The notes beneath the pieces are model-generated. The model saw only the letters and a list, made by a program, of their open reading frames with translations. It did no database searches and was not told where the DNA came from. 6,076 bases of DNA from a bacterium (GTDB lineage: Bacteria; Patescibacteriota; Minisyncoccia; Minisyncoccales; Minisyncoccaceae), in NCBI GenBank assembly GCA_023229485.1, contig JALNZJ010000051.1:1-6076 (forward strand). The letters are read 5' to 3'. This document shows, piece after piece, positions 1-5,518 of this stretch (position 1 is the stretch's first letter; the number at the start of each line of letters is the position of its first letter). Position numbers and translations under genes: made by a program.

Positions 1-597
1 GGTGGCGGTGGAGCAGGGGGTATGCGTGCCGCATCTGGCTTATCGGTAACTCCTGGAAATACCTACACAATTACAGTCGGTGCTGGTGGGGCATCGATGA
101 CGAATGGAAGCGATTCTTCATTTGGGTCAATCGTAGCAGTAGGTGGGGGGCATGGGGGAAAAGGTAATGCCGCCCCATATGGTGGTACTTCTGGAGGATC
201 TGGTGGTGGGTCATCGTATAATCTGGCAGTGGGAGCTGGTACTGCGGGACAAGGAAATGCTGGAGGAACAGGTAGTTATGGGGGTGATTATGCCAGAGGC
301 GGATCTGGTGGAGGTGCTGGAGCTGCAGGTAGTAATACGGTAGCAGGAGTAGGCTTACAATCTTCTATTACTGGAACAGCAACTTATTATGCAGGAGGTG
401 GATCCGGTGGTGGTCGTGCTAATAATTATCCAAGTGGACTATTAGTAGTTTCTGGTGCACTTGGTGGCGGTGGAAGTCAAAGTGGTGTTGGTGGAGCAGG
501 AACCAATGGATTGGGAGGCGGAGGAGGAGGTGCTGGTAATGGAGCAGGGGGTACTGGCGGAAGCGGCGTTGTAATTCTTAAATATCTCACTCCATAA
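1..597 (+). CDS. Glycine-rich surface-type protein, C-terminal part (5' end outside window)
   Basis: The frame is open from base 1, and the only early ATG (22) lies inside the glycine-rich repeat region, so this is the last 198 residues of a longer protein. Seen: dense GG/GGG/GSGGG runs, a segment near residues 20-30 reading NTYTITVGAGGA, then a serine/alanine/asparagine-rich glycine tract, and a hydrophobic beta-like end, GVVILKYLTP. Known: the 'YTITVGAGG ... GGSGVVI' pattern is typical of the glycine-rich domain at the ends of large exported bacterial proteins and of some phage tail proteins; in CPR genomes such tails often follow LamG or pilin-like N-termini. Inferred: an exposed structural or adhesive protein. 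It is not collagen-like, as there is no regular G-X-Y period. Four sampled 60-base lines give 25-36 G+C, against 13-27 in three lines from downstream genes, partly because GGN codons dominate. A hairpin follows the stop, so it is probably the last gene of its unit. Confidence 0.8.
   Translation, partial: GGGGAGGMRAASGLSVTPGNTYTITVGAGGASMTNGSDSSFGSIVAVGGGHGGKGNAAPYGGTSGGSGGGSSYNLAVGAGTAGQGNAGGTGSYGGDYARGGSGGGAGAAGSNTVAGVGLQSSITGTATYYAGGGSGGGRANNYPSGLLVVSGALGGGGSQSGVGGAGTNGLGGGGGGAGNGAGGTGGSGVVILKYLTP
193..414 (+). repeat. Three imperfect 18-base repeats encoding GGSGGG
   Basis: Copies lie at 193-210, 298-315 and 397-414, all in the glycine-rich reading frame and encoding GGSGGG at about residues 65, 100 and 133. 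The shared pattern is GGNGGATCYGGTGGNGGK, differing mostly at third codon positions, and the spacing is 105 and 99 bases. This fits internal duplication of a glycine-rich module of about 33-35 residues, or simple convergence of low-complexity codons. The segments between copies are not obviously alike. Confidence 0.5.
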
Positions 598-606
598 AAA
601 TTTTTT

Positions 607-649
607 AAATCCTACACAGTTAATTTAATTTGTAGGATTTTTGCTTTTT
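607..649 (+). terminator. Rho-independent terminator after the glycine-rich gene
   Basis: AAATCCTACA (607-616) pairs perfectly with TGTAGGATTT (631-640) around a 14-base AT-rich loop, and the right arm runs into a T-rich tail (638-649, broken only by GC). The stem starts 10 bases after the TAA of the glycine-rich gene. The arm has three G-C pairs and the loop is rather long, so it may be moderate in strength. The left flank is A-rich then T-rich (596-606), which could add pairing and give some activity on the other strand too. Confidence 0.75.
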
Positions 650-664
650 ATGACTTTTTGCTTT
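638..664 (+). repeat. 10-base direct repeat TTTTTGCTTT
   Basis: TTTTTGCTTT occurs at 638-647, in the terminator tail, and again at 655-664, just before the hydrolase gene. The copies start 17 bases apart. They overlap the terminator and the proposed promoter, so they could be a binding site, a duplication of the T-tract, or chance in T-rich DNA. Confidence 0.4.
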
Positions 665-669
665 AATAT
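641..669 (+). promoter_or_regulatory. Possible sigma70-type promoter for the hydrolase-ligase-aminotransferase operon
   Basis: TTGCTT (641-646) and TAATAT (664-669) are 17 bases apart, and TATAAG at 669-674 is an alternative -10 element. Transcription would start within a few bases of the ATG at 678, giving an almost leaderless message. That would fit the absence of a Shine-Dalgarno sequence. The matches are partial and the region is very AT-rich, so this is tentative. Confidence 0.35.
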
Positions 670-677
670 ATAAGTAT

Positions 678-1469
678 ATGTCAGAAATATTAGAAAAAAT
701 TACCAACATTGATGGACTCGACACAAAATATCGCATAATTAAAGGTTCAAGTAAAAAAGGAACGCTATTAATTTTTCATGGTTGGGGAGGGACGTCTTTT
801 TCATGGTTAAATGTCGCTTCAATATTAGCCGACGATGGATTCGACGTAGTCACCATGGATATGCCAGGGTTTGGTGAGACTCCACCTCCTAGTGATATTT
901 GGGGAACAGATGAATATGTCAAATTTTTGTATGATTTTTGTAAAAAAATAAAGCTAGACAATTTTTATTTATTAGGTCACTCCTTTGGGGGAGCAATTGC
1001 ATTAAAATTTACGAGTGAACACGGAAGTATGGTAAAAAATTTAATTCTTTGCGACGCTGCAGTTATTAGAAAGGAAAGATTAAGTTTTAGACAAAAAACT
1101 GCCAAGTTCTTGTCGAAAATCGGATCAAAAATAGTTTCGAAAACACCTTTTTATCCTTTATTTGAACGAATAGCCTATAAATTAGCGGGAACCTACGATT
1201 ATTATAGAGCTAATCCGATAATGAAAGATATTTTTAAAAAAATTATTATTGACGACATGTCGTCTTTGGCCGAACAGTTAAAGATTTCATGCCTTATTTT
1301 ATGGGGGGAATTTGATCATATTACACCACTGGAAGATGCTTTTATTCTTAATGATTTAATGGAAAATTCAACACTTAAAATTATTAATAACTCTGGGCAT
1401 AATCCTCATCGTACACATATAGAGGAAACGGCAAAAATAATCATCAATTACTTAACCAAAAAATGTTAG
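678..1469 (+). CDS. Alpha/beta hydrolase fold protein
   Basis: A 263-residue protein, the usual length for a single-domain alpha/beta hydrolase. Seen: the oxyanion-hole motif HGWGG (residues 34-38), MDMPGFGET after strand 4 (about 60-68), the nucleophile elbow GHSFGG with Ser102, a likely acid Asp213 in WGEFDHITP, and catalytic His241 in SGHNPH. The whole Ser-Asp-His triad is therefore present, with a lysine-rich helical cap at about 130-195. There is no signal peptide or membrane segment, so it should be cytoplasmic. Family members cleave esters, amides or C-C bonds; the substrate cannot be read from sequence. The last 7 bases overlap the start of the membrane Mur ligase, implying translational coupling and a shared pathway, perhaps hydrolysis or editing of an envelope precursor. 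The ATG at 678 is the first in frame after the terminator; it has no Shine-Dalgarno sequence, and the protein starts just before the first predicted strand. Confidence 0.9.
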   Translation: MSEILEKITNIDGLDTKYRIIKGSSKKGTLLIFHGWGGTSFSWLNVASILADDGFDVVTMDMPGFGETPPPSDIWGTDEYVKFLYDFCKKIKLDNFYLLGHSFGGAIALKFTSEHGSMVKNLILCDAAVIRKERLSFRQKTAKFLSKIGSKIVSKTPFYPLFERIAYKLAGTYDYYRANPIMKDIFKKIIIDDMSSLAEQLKISCLILWGEFDHITPLEDAFILNDLMENSTLKIINNSGHNPHRTHIEETAKIIINYLTKKC

Positions 1470-3160
1470 TAGAAAATTGGTATTTAGCCCTTTTAGGCAT
1501 TGCAATCCTTCTTTTTTGGATTATTAGGCAATTAAAAGCAAATTTTTTTTGGCTTTATCTTTGGCAGTTAAAAAATTATCATGTTGGTCGTTTTTTAGCA
1601 CATTTTGACACAGAATCCGGTAAAAAAACCTTCGGAATTATTTTCTTTATAAAATTATTTTTTTGTTTAACTTGCTTATCATTTATTTTATGTGCACATT
1701 TTTATGGTTTTTCGTATGAAAAAATGCCCATACTTGCTCAGCCTATTTGGTTGTTTATTTTTATGGCGAGCGTCTTAATTGTTTTAGAAAGTATCTATTC
1801 GATTAGGGCTTTTTTATTAAATAGAATTAAAAAAGCTAAATCGACAAAAAAAATAATTTTTTTATCATTTATAGTTTTTGCAATATCGATATTATTTACA
1901 ATAACCATAGGGAAAAACTTTTTAATCGAAACTAATATTGGAATAACTGATTTTTTATATCTGATATTTCTATTATATTTATTTGATTTATTAACTCCAA
2001 GTATAGTTTCAATGATAGTTTTATTTTTTCAGCCACTAACTGTTTATTTAAGAAATAAAACACTTATACTTGCGAGAAAAAAAATAAAATCTTTAAATAA
2101 TCTATTAACTATTGGTATTACTGGAAGCTATGGGAAAAGCTCCACTAAAGAATTCTTAAAAATAATTCTTTCAGAGTCTTTTAGTGTAGTTACAACGGTT
2201 AAAAACCAAAATTCGGAAATAGGTATCTCGGAGTGTATATTGAGAGAAGTAACGAGCAGTCACGAAATATTTATTTGTGAAATGGGAGCTTATAGTAAGG
2301 GCGGAATTAGACTTTTGTGTAAAATTGCTCAACCCAAAATAGGAATCTTGACCGGAATAGGAAATCAACATTTGGCAACATTTGGATCGCAAGAAAATAT
2401 AATCAGTACAAAATTTGAGTTAATAGAAAACCTACCAAAAGAAGGGTTGGCCATTTTAAATTGGGATTCGGAGCTTATAAGAGATAATTTTAAAGGAGAT
2501 ATCGCAAATCTTAAATGTTCTGCCTCAAAACACGAGGATATTTGGGCAGAAGGAGTTAAAAGCGACGAGCAAGGGCTTGTCTTTGAGGCTTGTTTCAAAA
2601 ATGGACAAAGAATAAAAATAAAATCAGGAATAATTGGACGGCATCATTTATCCAATCTGCTTCTTTGTATTGCGATTGCAAAGAAAATTGGAATGAGTAA
2701 TGAAGAAATTGCAAACGGATGCGAAAAAATAACCTCTGATGTTTCAGGTTTTAAAGTAGAAACAACAAAATATGGATTTTCTGTAATTAACTCAAGTTAT
2801 TCTGCAAATAAAATTGGGGTTTTGTCGCATCTAGATCAATTCAAGGATATGATTACTTCTGGTAAAAAGGTATTGGTGATGCCTTGCATTATAGAACTTG
2901 GAGCAGATGGACCAAAAACTCATTACGAGATAGGTCGTCAGATAGCAAAATCTTGTGATGTGGCGATAATAACAACCAAAGATTATTTTAAGGATATTAA
3001 AAAAGGTGCCCAGGCTGAATGTATGAAAGATTATAACATTATCTGCATTGAAGACCCGAAAAAAGTTTTTGATATTGCTAATCAACGAATAGATGGAGGT
3101 ATTCTACTTTTAGAAGGGAGATCTTCTGCGGATTTGATTAAAAAAATTTTTGAAAAATAA
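1463..3160 (+). CDS. Membrane-anchored Mur ligase (MurF-like)
   Basis: A 565-residue ATP-dependent amide ligase; ordinary MurF is about 450-480. The extra length is an N-terminal membrane region of five or six hydrophobic segments (about residues 5-22, 57-80, 90-112, 130-150 and 160-192). Then follow the P-loop TGSYGKSST (220-228), a KNQNSEIGI loop (247-255; compare MurF N-x-N-x-x-G), EMG (273-275), a GIGNQHLATFGS segment with His303, Lys317 in TKFEL, NWD (333-335), GRHHLSNLLL (392-401) and a C-terminal domain with IIELG (476-480) and His487. Known: MurF adds D-Ala-D-Ala to UDP-MurNAc-tripeptide. Odd: the usual MurF DD-S-YNANP signature reads NSSYSANK at 443-450, and the C-terminal KGSR-like motif is EGRSS (551-555). 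I infer a Mur ligase subfamily with its active domains on the cytoplasmic face and perhaps another acceptor. The ATG overlaps the hydrolase stop by 7 bases; the aminotransferase ATG follows one base after the TAA. Confidence 0.85.
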   Translation: MLVENWYLALLGIAILLFWIIRQLKANFFWLYLWQLKNYHVGRFLAHFDTESGKKTFGIIFFIKLFFCLTCLSFILCAHFYGFSYEKMPILAQPIWLFIFMASVLIVLESIYSIRAFLLNRIKKAKSTKKIIFLSFIVFAISILFTITIGKNFLIETNIGITDFLYLIFLLYLFDLLTPSIVSMIVLFFQPLTVYLRNKTLILARKKIKSLNNLLTIGITGSYGKSSTKEFLKIILSESFSVVTTVKNQNSEIGISECILREVTSSHEIFICEMGAYSKGGIRLLCKIAQPKIGILTGIGNQHLATFGSQENIISTKFELIENLPKEGLAILNWDSELIRDNFKGDIANLKCSASKHEDIWAEGVKSDEQGLVFEACFKNGQRIKIKSGIIGRHHLSNLLLCIAIAKKIGMSNEEIANGCEKITSDVSGFKVETTKYGFSVINSSYSANKIGVLSHLDQFKDMITSGKKVLVMPCIIELGADGPKTHYEIGRQIAKSCDVAIITTKDYFKDIKKGAQAECMKDYNIICIEDPKKVFDIANQRIDGGILLLEGRSSADLIKKIFEK

Positions 3161-3161
3161 A

Positions 3162-4418
3162 ATGACTAGAATTATTTCAACTTCATTATCGCCCAATACC
3201 GAAAAAGATGATGTTTTTGCGGCATTTTTTCTCCTTTTTCAACCATGGCGTCTTAAAAAAGGAGATTCTATCGAAAGATTAGAGTTGTATTTTAAAACAC
3301 ATTTTGGATTTGAAAATTGTTTTTCTTTCAATAGCGGTAGAAGTTGTTTATTAGCTATTTTTGATGCTATTGATTTGAAAGAAGGAGATGAGGTTATTGT
3401 TCAATCCTATACTTGCAATGCCGTAATTAATCCAATTCTAAAAAGAAAAGCATTGCCAGTTTATATCGACATAAAAAGCGATCTTAATATTGATAGTCAA
3501 AAAATTGAGGCAAAGATAACTCCAAAAACAAAAGCAATAATAGCTCAGCATACTTTTGGGATGCCGAGCGATCTTGATACAATTAAAGAAATATGCAGAA
3601 GAAGGAATATATTATTGATAGAGGATTGTGCCCATAGTTTGGGTGCAAAATATGATAATAAATATTGCGGATCATTTGGAGATTTCTCTTTCTTTAGTTT
3701 TGGTAGAGATAAAGTAATTTCCTCGGTGTATGGAGGAATGCTAATCATAAACAATAAAGACTATCTTCCTAAAATTGAGAAATTTAGAGAGGGAATTGAT
3801 TTTCCTACAAAAGGATGGACATTTCAACAATTACTGCATCCAGTTATTACAAGTATATTTGTGTATCCATTCTATGGTTCCAAATTTGGAAAAGGGATAT
3901 TAGCTTATTCATTAAATTTTCATATTTTATCAAAAGCTGTTACGGAAGAAGAGAATAATGGAATTTTACCTGAATATTTTCCTAAAAAAATGCCAAATGC
4001 ATTAGCCTATTTGGCCTTAAAACAAATAAAAAAACTTGAAAAATTTAATCTTTGGCGTAAGGGGGTAGTTGATTTTTACAAATTTGAATTAGAAGAATTT
4101 GATAATTTATTTGCTTTTAATTCCATCGAAGAAAAAAAGGACCCTATTTACATGAGATTTCCATTAATAATAAAAAATTCTGTCGAATTAATAGAATCAC
4201 TTAAAAAGCAGAATATTTATCTAAATGATGGTTGGAGAGAATCAGTGATAGTTCCTTCAAAAACTAATAAGAAAATTATGAAGTACGTGGAGGAATCCTG
4301 TCCTGTCGCAGAGGTTTTATGCGAGAAAATCGTGTCTCTTCCCACTCATATTCGTCTAAGAAATCACGATTTGAAAAAAATCGTAACAATCGTCAAGGAA
4401 CACTTAAAAAGAAATTAG
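3162..4418 (+). CDS. PLP-dependent aminotransferase, DegT/DnrJ/EryC1/StrS family
   Basis: A 418-residue fold-type I PLP enzyme. Seen, numbering from the ATG at 3162: FNSGRS (56-61) in the cofactor-phosphate region; DEVIVQSYTCNA (76-87); AQHTFG (128-133); IEDCAHSLGA (153-162), whose Asp155 should contact the pyridine nitrogen; SFFSFGRDK (176-184), with Lys184 as the Schiff-base lysine before VISSVYGGM; and LPTH (393-396) near the end. Known: the family makes amino-sugars and related amines by transamination, usually from glutamate. Residues about 222-256 form a hydrophobic stretch not typical of the core and could touch the membrane or substrate. The actual substrate is unknown. I chose the ATG at 3162, one base after the ligase stop, over a TTG at 3150 that would add only MKNK and overlap the ligase. 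Neither has a Shine-Dalgarno sequence. Probably the last gene of the first operon; no hairpin terminator is evident after it. Confidence 0.9.
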   Translation: MTRIISTSLSPNTEKDDVFAAFFLLFQPWRLKKGDSIERLELYFKTHFGFENCFSFNSGRSCLLAIFDAIDLKEGDEVIVQSYTCNAVINPILKRKALPVYIDIKSDLNIDSQKIEAKITPKTKAIIAQHTFGMPSDLDTIKEICRRRNILLIEDCAHSLGAKYDNKYCGSFGDFSFFSFGRDKVISSVYGGMLIINNKDYLPKIEKFREGIDFPTKGWTFQQLLHPVITSIFVYPFYGSKFGKGILAYSLNFHILSKAVTEEENNGILPEYFPKKMPNALAYLALKQIKKLEKFNLWRKGVVDFYKFELEEFDNLFAFNSIEEKKDPIYMRFPLIIKNSVELIESLKKQNIYLNDGWRESVIVPSKTNKKIMKYVEESCPVAEVLCEKIVSLPTHIRLRNHDLKKIVTIVKEHLKRN

Positions 4419-4432
4419 TTAATTGGTCAAGA

Positions 4433-4461
4433 TTGAAAAAAGACTAACGAGAGAGTAAAAT
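4433..4461 (+). promoter_or_regulatory. Sigma70-type promoter for the second gene group
   Basis: TTGAAA (4433-4438) and TAAAAT (4456-4461) are separated by exactly 17 bases, each one or two mismatches from consensus. They sit in the 114-base gap after the aminotransferase. Transcription should start near 4467-4469, giving a leader of about 65 bases that contains the inverted repeat. It would drive the YbaB-type gene, the TIM-barrel gene and the FemAB gene, although read-through from the first operon is possible. Confidence 0.6.
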
Positions 4462-4478
4462 TAAAATATTATAAAGGC

Positions 4479-4508
4479 TTGATTTATAAAATAAAACTTA
4501 TAAATCAA
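4479..4508. repeat. Perfect 11-bp inverted repeat in the leader of the YbaB-type gene
   Basis: TTGATTTATAA (4479-4489) is the exact reverse complement of TTATAAATCAA (4498-4508), with an 8-base spacer, AATAAAAC. It starts about 11 bases after the predicted transcription start and ends 24 bases before the ATG at 4533. As RNA it would be a hairpin with only one G-C pair and no T-tract, so it is a poor terminator. As DNA it looks like a dyad operator, placed where a bound protein would block the promoter or early elongation. Confidence 0.6.
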
Positions 4509-4532
4509 AGATTAAAGAATAAAACTAAAAAT

Positions 4533-4796
4533 ATGGGAATGTTTGATAAATTAAAGGACATGAAAAAGCTAAAGGATTTAGATAGTACTCTTGCCAAAGA
4601 AAGAATGGAATCAGAAATTAACGGCGTGAAAGTTGTTGTAAATGGCAAAGCAGAGGTAATAAGCATTACGCTAAGCGATACTTTAGATAAAGAGGCTCAG
4701 GAAAAAACCGTAAAAGATTGCGTGAATGATGCGTGCGGAAAAGCGAAAATGATAATGGCAAAAAAAGCAGCTGAAATTTCAGGATTTAATTTTTAA
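4533..4796 (+). CDS. YbaB/EbfC-family nucleoid-associated protein, short form
   Basis: An 87-residue protein; the family is usually about 100-110. Seen: an N-terminal lysine-rich helix beginning MGMFDKLKDMKKL, a short linker, the beta strands NGVKVVVNGKAEVISITLS (30-48), and a C-terminal helix with CVNDACGKAKMIMAKKAAEISG (63-84). This order matches YbaB/EbfC: helix, 'G-x-V-x-V-x-NG' strands, then 'vndA..kA.....ae..g'. Known: family members are dimers that bind DNA in the nucleoid. Inferred: DNA binding, and possibly control of this locus through the inverted repeat upstream. The gene normally sits beside dnaX or recR, so an envelope gene neighbourhood is unusual. The start at 4533 is favoured; ATG 4539 (85 residues) is equally plausible, and a TTG at 4479 would lie inside the inverted repeat and add a non-family extension. 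No Shine-Dalgarno sequence is seen. The helical N-terminus is shorter than usual. Confidence 0.8.
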   Translation: MGMFDKLKDMKKLKDLDSTLAKERMESEINGVKVVVNGKAEVISITLSDTLDKEAQEKTVKDCVNDACGKAKMIMAKKAAEISGFNF

Positions 4797-4815
4797 TAAT
4801 TTTAGCTTTAATTTT

Positions 4816-5517
4816 ATGAATTTTTTAGTAGGAGTCACCACTACCGAAGGATCTGATTGGACAAAAAAAATAAAAGAAATCAATGAACTACATATAAAAG
4901 AGGTAGCTGTTTTTCCTACTTGTTTAGACAAGAATCAGAGAGGAGAACTTTATGTCGCACTTGAAAAATCATGTATTGAAAAAATTCCATTTGTCCACTT
5001 GCGTAGCGATATGGACGTTTCGGAAATAGAGTTTTTTATTAAGAAATTTAATACAGTTATTTTTAATTGCCACGCTAGTCGTATAAATCCTCAAAATCCG
5101 AGCTGGAAGCAATACAAAGAAATCATCTGTGTGGAAAATCATGGGGGTTTTGTTGAAGATGAATTAGCTCAATTTGGCGGAATATGCCTTGACTTTACTC
5201 ATATGGAAGATGAAATAATAACCGGCCGAACCACTCAAGAAGAATATCAAAGCATTTTAAATAAATTTCCTATTAAATGTAACCACATCAGTGCGATAAA
5301 AAGCAAGTTTATGATCGAGGATCACGATATTAGCTTTGGAAGTCATTTATTGGAAGACTTATCAGAGCTTGATTATTTAAAAAAGTATCCACTGTCATAT
5401 TTTTCCAATTATTGTGCCATTGAACTCGAGAATAGTCTAGGAAGACAATTAGAGGTGATAGAACACATAAAAGAAATTCTTTCGAATAGAGACGAATTAA
5501 TTAAGAAAATTTTTTAA
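4816..5517 (+). CDS. Uncharacterised protein, likely xylose-isomerase-like TIM barrel
   Basis: A 233-residue protein without signal peptide or membrane segments; I do not recognise a named family member. Seen: alternating short hydrophobic strands and charged helices, with likely strands at EVAVFPT (29-35), IPFVHLR (57-63), TVIFNCHAS (80-88), IICVENHG (103-110), GICLDFTHM (122-130), CNHISAIK (155-162) and CAIELE (200-205). Several strand ends carry metal-ligand-type residues: Glu107, Asp126 with His129 (D-x-x-H), His157 and Glu203. Known: sugar-phosphate isomerases/epimerases and endonuclease IV-like TIM barrels place Glu, D-x-x-H, His and Glu in this order on late strands. Inferred: a divalent-metal isomerase, epimerase or hydrolase acting on a sugar or small molecule, somewhat shorter than the usual 250-290. 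It starts 19 bases after the YbaB-type gene and ends one base before the FemAB gene, so it is probably co-transcribed with an envelope enzyme. Confidence 0.6.
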   Translation: MNFLVGVTTTEGSDWTKKIKEINELHIKEVAVFPTCLDKNQRGELYVALEKSCIEKIPFVHLRSDMDVSEIEFFIKKFNTVIFNCHASRINPQNPSWKQYKEIICVENHGGFVEDELAQFGGICLDFTHMEDEIITGRTTQEEYQSILNKFPIKCNHISAIKSKFMIEDHDISFGSHLLEDLSELDYLKKYPLSYFSNYCAIELENSLGRQLEVIEHIKEILSNRDELIKKIF

Positions 5518-5518
5518 A

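Noticed and set aside
143..343. Open frame of 66 codons inside the glycine-rich gene
   Set aside because: It is a shifted reading of G-rich glycine codons on the same strand, with no start signal and no recognisable protein features.
463..530. G-quadruplex motifs (GGTGGCGGTGG at 463-473 and a GG-run tract at 513-530)
   Set aside because: They are the expected by-product of runs of glycine codons and only two-tetrad quality; no separate role is supported.
1..597. CRISPR array or collagen-like gene suggested by the repeated G-rich units
   Set aside because: Repeats are short, imperfect and in frame with glycine codons; there are no uniform repeats and spacers and no regular G-X-Y triplet.
776..961. 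Minus-strand open frame inside the hydrolase gene
   Set aside because: It lies opposite conserved hydrolase motifs and has no family resemblance; a shadow frame.
2171..3085. Three minus-strand open frames (2171-2392, 2365-2598, 2831-3085) inside the Mur ligase gene
   Set aside because: All are antisense to conserved Mur ligase motifs, short, and without recognisable features.
3150..3161. TTG start for the aminotransferase
   Set aside because: It adds only four residues and overlaps the ligase; ATG 3162 fits the close packing of neighbouring genes better.
3545..3754. Minus-strand open frame inside the aminotransferase gene
   Set aside because: It is antisense to the PLP-binding motifs and shows no sign of being a protein gene.
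4415..4447. Possible terminator hairpin after the aminotransferase (TTAGT ... ACTAA)
   Set aside because: Only five pairs with a long loop and no T-tract; too weak to support a terminator.
678..5517. Recoded TGA (glycine) as in Gracilibacteria/SR1
   Set aside because: No gene needs TGA read-through to reach its family's length, and no in-frame TGA is present, so the standard bacterial code is sufficient.
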